Shown one piece after another: positions 1 through 5,664 of a stretch of DNA of 7,420 nt (positions are counted from its first letter, which is position 1; the number at the start of each line of letters is the position of its first letter). The translations under genes were made by a program, and so were the position numbers. The notes below the pieces were generated by a model, which saw only the letters and a program-made list of their open reading frames with translations, did no database searches and was not told the DNA's origin. The stretch comes from JBDLSO01 sp039799445 (GTDB lineage: Bacteria > Patescibacteriota > Minisyncoccia > Phycocordibacterales > UBA5272), in NCBI GenBank assembly GCA_039799445.1, contig JBDLSO010000033.1:1-7420 (forward strand). The letters run 5' to 3'.

Positions 1-20
1 ACGACTTGTGTTTTTGTCAT
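1..20 (-). CDS. 5' end of a minus-strand gene, cut by the window edge
   Basis: An ATG at 20-18 on the minus strand opens a frame reading MTKTQVV before the window ends. The start is credible because a strong Shine-Dalgarno (GGAGG at 31-27, 6 nt from the ATG) and a promoter-like sequence (72-44) lie directly upstream. Seven residues do not identify a product. The pattern resembles the first residues of HU-family DNA-binding proteins, but that is a guess. The gene lies downstream of ddl on the same strand and appears to have its own promoter. Confidence 0.65.
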
Positions 21-26
21 AACTTT

Positions 27-33
27 CCTCCCT
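27..33 (-). promoter_or_regulatory. Strong Shine-Dalgarno of the left-edge gene
   Basis: On the minus strand this reads AGGGAGG, six bases before the ATG at 20. It is the best ribosome binding site in the window and decides the start of the cut-off gene. The four large genes have nothing comparable. Confidence 0.75.
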
Positions 34-43
34 CTCTATTTAA

Positions 44-72
44 ATAGTATATTTTTTATTTTATAAAGTCAA
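44..72 (-). promoter_or_regulatory. Sigma-70-type promoter for the left-edge gene
   Basis: The minus strand reads TTGACT (72-67), a 17-bp very AT-rich spacer, then TACTAT (49-44). An overlapping TATACT at 51-46 is a better -10 but leaves a 15-bp spacer. The -35 matches consensus at five of six bases. It begins 8 bp past the ddl stop codon, so the next gene can be transcribed independently of ddl. Inferred from motif and spacing only. Confidence 0.6.
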
Positions 73-79
73 TGTTACT

Positions 80-1051
80 TTATTTCTTCCCACTTCCCTC
101 AACTACATGTGTAAGGAAATCGCTAAATGCTATTCCTGACTCTTCTAATGCTTTGACGAATATAGAATGTGGCGAAAGTCCTGGGAGTGTGTTTGCCTCA
201 ATAAAATAAATACCATTTTTTGCAATGATAAAATCTATACGACTGTATTGACCCAACCCTAATTCTCTATGTATATGTTTTGCTGTACGCAGTACTAGTT
301 CACGCTCAATAGGGCTAAAATGCTTCATAGGTTCCACTCTATACTCTGCATTTTTTTGTATACTGTTACTCAAGAACTCGCCTTCATACCTTATATGACT
401 TGGTATTGCTGCGTACAAGCTCTCGCCCCTGTAATTTGCAATAATACTTACAGAAACCTCACTTCCCTTCACATATTCTTCGATAAGCGCGCTATGTCCC
501 GAAGCCAAGATATATTCTACCGACTGCGTTAATTCAGTAAAACTACGGGCTATCGATATACCGACTGCAGAACCTGAGGCATTTGGCTTGATAATAAGTG
601 GATGATGTAGTGTCCGCCAAATCTCTGCTAAATTTGTCTCTTTGCTTTTAGAATGTGGTCGAACTATGCGACTACGCGGCATTTTGATACCAGTTTTGGC
701 GAGTAGTGCTTTTGTATCGTGTTTATGTATAGCAATTCTTGATGCAAATGTATCTGATCCAGTGTGAGCAATTTTTGCATCATCAAATATTGCTTGTACT
801 GTGCCGTCTTCTCCATATTCACCATGCAGTGCATTAAATACTATATCAACAAATTGAAGCACCTCGTATGGATCTACCGGTACTCCTGCCTCATGCCATG
901 TGCCTGTTTTGTCAATGTATATATCAACAGGCTCATAGTATGAGCTATCTAGATTTTTAAGTATGTGGGCACCCGATGAAAGAGAAGCATGATGCTCACT
1001 ACTTGGACCACCACGTACCACTCCGACTCTTTTTGTATGAGTTCTATTCAT
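80..1051 (-). CDS. ddl: D-alanine--D-alanine ligase (ATP-grasp), divergent omega loop
   Basis: Cytoplasmic ATP-dependent ligase joining two D-alanines for the peptidoglycan precursor. The 323-aa length is normal for Ddl. Visible motifs in order: GGPSSEH at 14-20 (substrate Glu19), HGEYGEDG at 76-83, the HTGSD segment at 96-100 with Lys110, KPNASGSAVGI at 155-165 (ATP-grasp Lys155, Ser161), EEYVKGSEVSVS at 191-202, SRIDF at 270-274 (Arg271, Asp273), and EANTLPGLSPHS at 285-296 (metal ligands Glu285 and Asn287; Gly291, Ser296). The omega-loop motif, FYDYEAKY in E. coli DdlB, is not conserved: residues 226-234 read FLSNSIQKN, with neither Tyr nor Phe at the specificity position. Dipeptide specificity is therefore less certain than fold and chemistry. 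No Shine-Dalgarno precedes the ATG, but the first beta strand (RVGVVRGG) starts right after it, which supports this start. It stands alone, with no mur or fts neighbour. Confidence 0.92.
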   Translation of the reverse strand: MNRTHTKRVGVVRGGPSSEHHASLSSGAHILKNLDSSYYEPVDIYIDKTGTWHEAGVPVDPYEVLQFVDIVFNALHGEYGEDGTVQAIFDDAKIAHTGSDTFASRIAIHKHDTKALLAKTGIKMPRSRIVRPHSKSKETNLAEIWRTLHHPLIIKPNASGSAVGISIARSFTELTQSVEYILASGHSALIEEYVKGSEVSVSIIANYRGESLYAAIPSHIRYEGEFLSNSIQKNAEYRVEPMKHFSPIERELVLRTAKHIHRELGLGQYSRIDFIIAKNGIYFIEANTLPGLSPHSIFVKALEESGIAFSDFLTHVVEGSGKK

Positions 1052-1071
1052 GTGTATAGCAGAGGGTGCAA

Positions 1072-1118
1072 GAATCTGGAATAGTGAACATGAATTCTTT
1101 TTGAATTATGAATTCTTT
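1072..1118. repeat. GAATnnn heptad repeats left of the hairpin
   Basis: Three consecutive heptamers, GAATCTG, GAATAGT and GAACATG, run from 1072 to 1092. They are followed by two exact copies of ATGAATTCTTT at 1090-1100 and 1108-1118, offset by 18 bp. The 12-mer at 1072-1083 is the exact reverse complement of 1223-1234 in the array on the other side of the hairpin. The block occupies the region upstream of ddl where a promoter would be expected; I see no convincing -35/-10 pair. Confidence 0.55.
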
Positions 1119-1139
1119 CATTGTATTGATTTGTTCCAC

Positions 1140-1182
1140 AATACACAGACAACGGCGCCGTAGGCGCCGTTGTCTGTGTATT
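1140..1182. repeat. Perfect 20-bp inverted repeat (hairpin) between nrdB and ddl
   Basis: The left arm (1140-1159) and right arm (1163-1182) are exact reverse complements around a 3-nt GTA loop. The inner part is the GC-rich palindrome GGCGCC on each side, striking in an AT-rich spacer. It lies about 80 bp past the nrdB stop and 88 bp before the ddl start. It could terminate nrdB transcription or protect its mRNA 3' end. On the minus strand no U-tract follows it, so it is not a textbook intrinsic terminator in that direction. On the plus strand TTTTCTCTATT follows, but no plus-strand gene needs ending there. The structure is certain; the function is inferred. Confidence 0.8.
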
Positions 1183-1187
1183 TTCTC

Positions 1188-1250
1188 TATTCCTTATTCT
1201 TAATTTAAGATTCAGTATTTTGTATTCCAGATTCAATATTCTGTATTCTG
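1188..1250. repeat. Nine-unit 7-bp tandem repeat array after nrdB
   Basis: The plus strand divides into nine consecutive heptamers: TATTCCT, TATTCTT, AATTTAA, GATTCAG, TATTTTG, TATTCCA, GATTCAA, TATTCTG, TATTCTG. Two adjacent 21-bp blocks (1209-1229 and 1230-1250) agree at 17 of 21 positions. The array starts 6 bp past the hairpin and ends 14 bp from the nrdB stop codon. Related heptamers occur after nrdA (2459-2486). A reading frame through it exists only as a by-product of the repeat. Confidence 0.7.
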
Positions 1251-1264
1251 TACGTAGCACATCA

Positions 1265-2296
1265 CTACCAATCCAGAGTCCCACCAACTTTGTATTCTGT
1301 AACGCGAGTTTCAAAAAAGTTTTTCTCTTTGTTGAGGTCAATCGCTTCACTCATCCACGGGAATGGATTTGCACTACCATACAGTGGAGCAAGTCCCACA
1401 CGTCCAAGCCTTCGGTCTGCAATATGTTCAATATATAATTTGAACCCTTCGGCATTCATACCAAATATACCTTTTGGAAATACTTCTGTTGCAAATGTGT
1501 ATTCGAGCTTTACTGCTTTGTCTACAAGTCCTCTGATACGTTCTTGGAATTCAGGAGTCCAGAGTTCTGGCTGCTCTGCTTTGATAGCATTTATCATATC
1601 TACACCGAAGTTGAGATGCGCTGACTCATCACGCATAATGTATTGGATTTGTTCTGCTGATCCAGTCATTTTGTTTTGTCGCTGGAAACCAAATATCACA
1701 GCAAATGATGAATAGAAGAATATACCCTCTAATATAAGTGAGAATACGCACATGTTCTCGAGGAATTTCTGATCATTTTCAAACGTACCAGTCTGAAATT
1801 TTGGATCCATTATACCTTCGTTGAAAGAAAGTACAAATGCCTCTTTGTCATAGATTGCATCTACTTCTCGATACATATTGAATATCTTGCCATTATCAAG
1901 TCCAAGTGATTCTATAATATATTGATACGCTTGTGTATGCACAGCCTCTTCATATGCTTGACGCAGATAATACAGTCGACACTCTGGTGATGTGATATGT
2001 TTGTAGAATGCGAGTACCAAGTTGTTGGCTGCAATAGAGTCAGCTGTTGCAAAGAAACCAAGTACGGTTTCAAAAGCTTTGCGTTCGTCATCTGTAAGTA
2101 CTTTATCGCTACGCCATTGCTCAACGTCTTTTTGCATACCTATCTCAGTCGGCAGCCAATGATTGGCATTACCTGTATTATAGGCATCCCATGCAAAGGT
2201 ATGTTTCATTGGACTGAGCTGTACCACATCGGCATCTTGACCATTGATGATACGTCTCTTGTTGATATCTACTTTTTCTGTTGTTTTTGTGATCAT
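1265..2296 (-). CDS. nrdB: Ribonucleoside-diphosphate reductase, class I beta (R2) subunit, Chlamydia-like
   Basis: Radical-generating subunit of class I ribonucleotide reductase; a dimetal ferritin-like helical protein that pairs with NrdA. The 343-aa length is typical. Metal ligands are visible in order: Asp86 (TADSIAANN), Glu117 and His120 (YEEAVHTQAY), Glu190 (ILEGIFF), Glu224 and His227 (RDESAH). Tyr124 sits where E. coli R2 has radical Tyr122. The protein strongly resembles Chlamydia trachomatis NrdB (NWLPTEI near 46-52, HIADRR at 291-296, NPFPWMSE at 310-317, FFETRV at 327-332). Unlike that class Ic protein it has Asp86 instead of Glu and Tyr124 instead of Phe. A classical tyrosyl-radical cofactor is therefore expected. 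The C-terminal tail with Tyr335 is the part that docks to NrdA. The gene follows nrdA on the same strand after 205 bp and appears to have its own promoter (2406-2398). The stop is TAG. No Shine-Dalgarno precedes the start. Confidence 0.97.
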   Translation of the reverse strand: MITKTTEKVDINKRRIINGQDADVVQLSPMKHTFAWDAYNTGNANHWLPTEIGMQKDVEQWRSDKVLTDDERKAFETVLGFFATADSIAANNLVLAFYKHITSPECRLYYLRQAYEEAVHTQAYQYIIESLGLDNGKIFNMYREVDAIYDKEAFVLSFNEGIMDPKFQTGTFENDQKFLENMCVFSLILEGIFFYSSFAVIFGFQRQNKMTGSAEQIQYIMRDESAHLNFGVDMINAIKAEQPELWTPEFQERIRGLVDKAVKLEYTFATEVFPKGIFGMNAEGFKLYIEHIADRRLGRVGLAPLYGSANPFPWMSEAIDLNKEKNFFETRVTEYKVGGTLDW

Positions 2297-2339
2297 ATTG
2301 TTGTACTCATTTCAATGTGTAATAAAATATTTTTAGTAT

Positions 2340-2355
2340 ATTGATACCTATCAAT
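2340..2355. promoter_or_regulatory. Palindrome in the nrdB 5' leader
   Basis: ATTGATACCTATCAAT is a perfect inverted repeat with 7-bp arms and a CC centre. It lies 44-59 bp upstream of the nrdB start, downstream of the proposed -10, and so inside the expected leader. TTGATA recurs in direct orientation at 2368-2373. It could be an operator or a small leader hairpin. It is not a good match to the NrdR consensus. Function unknown. Confidence 0.4.
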
Positions 2356-2397
2356 TACTTATATTGGTTGATAATTGGGTCGACCTAATGTTACTTT

Positions 2398-2406
2398 ATT
2401 ATAGCA
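2398..2406 (-). promoter_or_regulatory. Extended -10 promoter for nrdB
   Basis: The minus strand reads TGCTATAAT at 2406-2398: a perfect TATAAT preceded by TG plus one base, the extended -10 form that tolerates a weak -35. No good -35 is seen 16-18 bp upstream, where heptad repeats begin. Transcription would start near 2391, giving an nrdB leader of about 95 nt. This suggests nrdB can be transcribed separately from nrdA. Confidence 0.55.
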
Positions 2407-2415
2407 CAGGGGGTG

Positions 2416-2486
2416 GAATATGGAATACAGAATTTCACATATTTGGAATCAGTCTTGATATTCTGGATTCTAGATTCAATATTATG
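2416..2486. repeat. Imperfect inverted repeat of 7-bp units after nrdA
   Basis: The left part consists of GAATATG, GAATACA and GAATTTC (2416-2436). The right part consists of TATTCTG, GATTCTA, GATTCAA and TATTATG (2459-2486). The 21-bp segments 2416-2436 and 2457-2477 are reverse complements at 17 of 21 positions, separated by 20 bp. The orientation (GAATnnn left, nnATTCn-type right) matches the arrays around the nrdB-ddl hairpin. It lies 16 bp past the nrdA stop, so it could fold in the nrdA 3' untranslated region. Confidence 0.6.
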
Positions 2487-2501
2487 TCAATAAAAATAAA
2501 G

Positions 2502-5405
2502 TTATTGACACGCCTCACAGTCAGGGTCTAGTATCATACAGAGTTTTGGTGCAGCAGTGCCATTTTGTTTATCAGTTGCTGCAGCGGCGGCCATTTTCTG
2601 TGCGGCTGTTAACTCTACTGGCTGTACTGGCGTAGAAGTTGGTGACATTTCTGCAGTTTGTTTTTGGACCGCTGCATCACTTTTTGATATTGTATCAACT
2701 GTTGCAGCTTCACGTTTGTGGGTTGAACCGAATTCTGTTGTACTCACAGTAGATTTTTCTACTTGTGAGGCACCAAGAGTACGTAGATAATACGTTGTTT
2801 TGAGCCCCATTTCCCAAGCATAGTCGTATATTGCAGCTAGTTCACGACCTGATGTGCCACTAAAATACACATTGAGTGATTGCGATTGGTCTATCCACTT
2901 GCCGCGATACGCGGCAGTTTTGATAAGCCACTCTGGTGCTATTTCAAATACTTCTTTATATTTATCACGTACCTCAAGTGGTATCTCGGTGATTGCTTTG
3001 ATACTACCGTCGTTATATTTGATTTTGCCAAGCATTTCATAATCCCAAAGACTGAGCGATTTGAGTTCTTTTACTAGGTACTCATTTATCACTGTAAAGT
3101 CACCTGAGGCATTTGATTTCACATAAATATTTTTGTATATAGGTTCAATTGTTGGAATACTACCTGCAATGTTCGAGATAGTTGCGGTTGGTGCAATCGC
3201 CATAGTATTTGAGTTACGCATACCGTATTTTTTGACATGTTCACGTACCGGTGTCCAGTCGAGCTTGCCTGTTTTTGGTACATCGATAGTCATACCACGC
3301 TCCTCTTCAAGTAATGCCAGTGTATCTATTGGGAAAATATTTCTATCCCATTTACTACCCTTATACGACTCATATGCACCACGCTCTTTTGCCAAGAGTG
3401 AGCTCGCCATAATAGCTGCGTATGAAACAATTTCCATAGACTCATCTGCAAAACGTACAGCATCATCAGAGTCAAAACGCACATTCATCATATAGAGGGC
3501 GTCGTGGAATCCCATGATACCGAGCCCAACTGGACGATGCTTCATATTCGATGCTTTTGCCTCTTTGGTTGGATAGAAGTTTACGTCGATAACATTATCA
3601 AGCATTCTCATACCAGTCTTGACTGTACGTGCAAGCATTTCAGCATCAAGCACACCATCCTTCATATGCATTGGCATATTGACTGAACCAAGATTACACA
3701 CAGCTGTTTCGTCTGCTGAGTTATTGAGTGTGATTTCGGTACACAGATTTGAATTGTGCACTACACCAACATGGTCTTGCGGTGAACGCACATTGCAAGG
3801 GTCTTTGAATGTAATCCACGGATGACCTGTTTCAAAAAGCATAGTGATCATCTTTTTCCACAGATCTCGTGCTTTCATTCTCTTGAACATGCGTATATCA
3901 CCCCTATCTGCCATCGCTTCGTACTCAATGTACTTTGTTTCAAAAGCCTTGCCATATATATGGTGAAGCTCCAATACTTCATCTGGACTAAAGAGTGTCC
4001 AATCTCCATCTGCACGCACACGTTTCATGAAGAGATCTGGTATCCAGTTGGCGGTGTTGATATCATGCGTACGTCGTCGCTCATCTCCAGTATTTTTGCG
4101 TAGCTCAAGATAATCTTCGATATCATAGTGCCAACTCTCAAGATATACCGCGGCAGCACCGCGACGCCGTCCAGAGCGATTGATAGCCACAGTCACGTCA
4201 TTGGCGATTTTGAGAAATGGCATTAAGCCTTGTGATTCTACACCAGTACCGCGTATGATAGAGCCTGTTCCACGAATATTGCTCCAGTCTGTACCGATAC
4301 CCCCTGAATACTTTGAAAGCTGTGCGTTGTCGGAATACGATTTGAAAATTTCCTCAAGTGAGTCCTCAACAGTATTCAGATAACAACTCGAAAGTTGTGG
4401 ATGAGTTGTACCAGCATGGAACAGTGTTGGTGTCGAAGGTACAAAACGCAGATTTGAAACCACTTCATAGAATTCAAGCGCTGATGCTTCTTTGTCTTTT
4501 TCAAGTAATGCGAGCCCCATACCCACGCGCATCCAAAAAGCTTGTGGTAACTCTATCACTCGGTTCTTGTCGTCTATATCACGGGCAAAATACCTGTCAT
4601 ATAGTGTTTGTGATCCTAGATACATAAAGAGTTCGTCGCGACTTGGGTCAATAGCGGCGGCCAATTTTTGCAAATCAAATGCAAGCATTCTACTATCGAA
4701 TACTTTAATACTGACACCATGTTTGATACCATCGATAAATGCTTGTCTGTATTGAGCAGTAATATCTGCCCAATTGATTTTGTCTCCGATAATCTCCTCA
4801 CAAATACCACGCACAACAAGGCGTGAAGCAACAGACGAATACGCTGGATCTTGTTCGATCAAACTACGCACCACCATGATAAGCGCTTTGTCTATCTCTT
4901 TGGTCGTAATACCGTCATATATTTCAAGCTTTACCTGAGAGACAATTGCATCGACGTTGATGATATCTTCATAGCCGGTTGTAACAAATACCAAAGACTT
5001 TTTGAGTTTTGCAAGACTAAAAACTTCTTTGTGCCCGTCCTTTTTAGTTACATAGACGCCTCCTTCTTCAATCTTTTCAAGCACTTCTTGTTTAGCTTCT
5101 TCGCGTACTTGAGCTCGTTCATAGCGATAGAGAATATAGGCTTTTGCAACATCATAATAGCCCTGTTCCATAATATATTTTTCAGCCAAATCTTGTGTTT
5201 GCTCTACACTTGGCGTACCTTTGCCACCTACTCCATAATACGCGTCTAATTCCTTCACTACCAATTCACTAATACGTGCAGCAATAGTGTCTGCTCCTTC
5301 TACACCTTTTTCAATAAAAGCTTTTTCGACTGCTCTGGTTATTTTTGCTGCTGAGAAAGGCACTAACTCGCCATTTCTTTTTTTGATTTGCTGAAGTTTT
5401 TCCAT
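2502..5405 (-). CDS. nrdA: Ribonucleoside-diphosphate reductase, class I alpha (R1) subunit with two ATP-cones
   Basis: Catalytic subunit reducing ribonucleoside diphosphates to deoxy forms, using the NrdB radical. At 967 aa it is about 200 residues longer than E. coli NrdA (761 aa). A first ATP-cone spans about 5-103 (IKKRNG, VEQTQDLAEKYI, YILYRYERAQVREE). A second, about 117-207 (VTKKDG, YDGITT), aligns with the single E. coli cone. The ten-stranded barrel follows from about 320. Active-site residues are clear: Cys341 (SSC), Asn553, Cys555 and Glu557 (NSNLCTEI), and Cys570 (AVCNLGS). Other landmarks are PTATISNIAGSIPTIEP at 739-755 and radical-transfer Tyr872-Tyr873. A Ser/Thr/Ala/Gln-rich linker (about 885-953) leads to the C-terminal cysteines Cys956, Cys963 and Cys966 (DCEAC), the swinging arm that re-reduces the active site. 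Tail and N-terminal extension resemble Chlamydia NrdA. No Shine-Dalgarno is seen. NrdR-like boxes lie 132-202 bp upstream. Confidence 0.97.
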   Translation of the reverse strand: MEKLQQIKKRNGELVPFSAAKITRAVEKAFIEKGVEGADTIAARISELVVKELDAYYGVGGKGTPSVEQTQDLAEKYIMEQGYYDVAKAYILYRYERAQVREEAKQEVLEKIEEGGVYVTKKDGHKEVFSLAKLKKSLVFVTTGYEDIINVDAIVSQVKLEIYDGITTKEIDKALIMVVRSLIEQDPAYSSVASRLVVRGICEEIIGDKINWADITAQYRQAFIDGIKHGVSIKVFDSRMLAFDLQKLAAAIDPSRDELFMYLGSQTLYDRYFARDIDDKNRVIELPQAFWMRVGMGLALLEKDKEASALEFYEVVSNLRFVPSTPTLFHAGTTHPQLSSCYLNTVEDSLEEIFKSYSDNAQLSKYSGGIGTDWSNIRGTGSIIRGTGVESQGLMPFLKIANDVTVAINRSGRRRGAAAVYLESWHYDIEDYLELRKNTGDERRRTHDINTANWIPDLFMKRVRADGDWTLFSPDEVLELHHIYGKAFETKYIEYEAMADRGDIRMFKRMKARDLWKKMITMLFETGHPWITFKDPCNVRSPQDHVGVVHNSNLCTEITLNNSADETAVCNLGSVNMPMHMKDGVLDAEMLARTVKTGMRMLDNVIDVNFYPTKEAKASNMKHRPVGLGIMGFHDALYMMNVRFDSDDAVRFADESMEIVSYAAIMASSLLAKERGAYESYKGSKWDRNIFPIDTLALLEEERGMTIDVPKTGKLDWTPVREHVKKYGMRNSNTMAIAPTATISNIAGSIPTIEPIYKNIYVKSNASGDFTVINEYLVKELKSLSLWDYEMLGKIKYNDGSIKAITEIPLEVRDKYKEVFEIAPEWLIKTAAYRGKWIDQSQSLNVYFSGTSGRELAAIYDYAWEMGLKTTYYLRTLGASQVEKSTVSTTEFGSTHKREAATVDTISKSDAAVQKQTAEMSPTSTPVQPVELTAAQKMAAAAATDKQNGTAAPKLCMILDPDCEACQ

Positions 5406-5440
5406 AGTATGCTGATGTAAAAATATATTGTTATGTCACT

Positions 5441-5470
5441 ATTGTATACTTTCAGAATCCCCTTGCGCAA
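5441..5470 (-). promoter_or_regulatory. Possible proximal promoter of nrdA
   Basis: The minus strand has TTGCGC (5470-5465), an 18-bp spacer and TACAAT (5446-5441), with the nrdA ATG 36 bp past the -10. The -10 is good and the -35 poor. A second possible promoter overlaps the NrdR-like boxes: TTGTGT at 5597-5592, a 17-bp spacer, then TATTGT at 5574-5569. The sequence alone does not decide between them. Confidence 0.3.
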
Positions 5471-5525
5471 GCATAAAAAATAGTCTGTAATAACGCGTAG
5501 AAATATAAGTTTAAGGGGAATACTG
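5453..5525 (-). promoter_or_regulatory. Long-range stem in the nrdA leader
   Basis: On the minus strand CAGTATTCCCCTT (5525-5513) can pair with AAGGGGATTCTG (5464-5453). The pairing has a 7-bp core UCCCCUU/AAGGGGA and an outer CAG/CUG, with a small bulge or mismatch. It encloses 48 nt that include the 10-bp palindrome CTTGCGCAAG (5462-5471, partly overlapping the arm). If transcription starts at the NrdR boxes, this lies in the nrdA 5' untranslated region. It matches no riboswitch class I can name. Confidence 0.35.
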
Positions 5526-5536
5526 TTTTAAGAAAA

Positions 5537-5552
5537 AATCTATATATTGTGT
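5537..5552. promoter_or_regulatory. NrdR-box-like site 1 (nearest nrdA)
   Basis: The plus strand reads AATCTATATATTGTGT, which agrees with the published NrdR palindrome acaCwAtATaTwGtgt at 14 of 16 positions, including the whole CTATATATTGTGT core. NrdR is the ATP-cone repressor of bacterial ribonucleotide reductase genes. The site lies 132 bp upstream of the nrdA start. The box 1 to box 2 spacing is 30 bp, close to three helical turns, as is usual for paired NrdR boxes. Confidence 0.7.
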
Positions 5553-5566
5553 GAGCGGTGAAATAC

Positions 5567-5582
5567 ACACAATATAATATCG
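5567..5582. promoter_or_regulatory. NrdR-box-like site 2
   Basis: The plus strand reads ACACAATATAATATCG, matching the NrdR consensus at 12 of 16 positions. The left half ACACAATATA is perfect and the right half is degenerate. It is centred 30 bp from site 1 and 25 bp from site 3. Confidence 0.55.
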
Positions 5583-5591
5583 TCTTGTGCT

Positions 5592-5607
5592 ACACAAAAT
5601 ATAGATT
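5592..5607. promoter_or_regulatory. NrdR-box-like site 3
   Basis: The plus strand reads ACACAAAATATAGATT, matching the NrdR consensus at 13 of 16 positions. Its reverse complement is identical to site 1 at 15 of 16 positions, so sites 1 and 3 form a long inverted repeat around site 2. It is centred 55 bp from site 1 and lies 58 bp past the uvrC stop codon. Confidence 0.55.
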
Positions 5608-5664
5608 CGAATAGCTATATTCTTCATCCAGATATCCTATACTCTTACAATCAGTAAATCTGTC

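Noticed and set aside
1048..1350. Minus-strand open frame of 100 codons across the nrdB-ddl spacer
   Set aside because: Its middle is just the heptad repeat read as protein (repeating RILNLEYKILNL-like residues), it overlaps the end of nrdB, and it has no ribosome binding site.
1997..2344. Plus-strand open frame of 115 codons opposite nrdB
   Set aside because: It lies antisense to a clearly conserved gene, has no promoter or ribosome binding site, and has a composition typical of a shadow frame.
2387..2400. AATGTTACTTTATT, an exact 14-bp repeat of positions 71-84
   Set aside because: With only two copies in different contexts (ddl stop region and nrdB leader), chance is plausible in AT-rich DNA.
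2485..2490. Perfect TTGACA on the minus strand after nrdA
   Set aside because: No -10 hexamer is found 15-19 bp downstream; only heptad repeats follow.
4851..5249. Plus-strand open frame of 132 codons opposite the 5' part of nrdA
   Set aside because: It is Phe/Ile/Tyr-rich, antisense to the well-conserved ATP-cones of NrdA, and has no start signals.
5600..5625. ATTCGAAT word resembling a tRNA T-loop
   Set aside because: No acceptor stem, anticodon arm or proper T-stem can be built around it.
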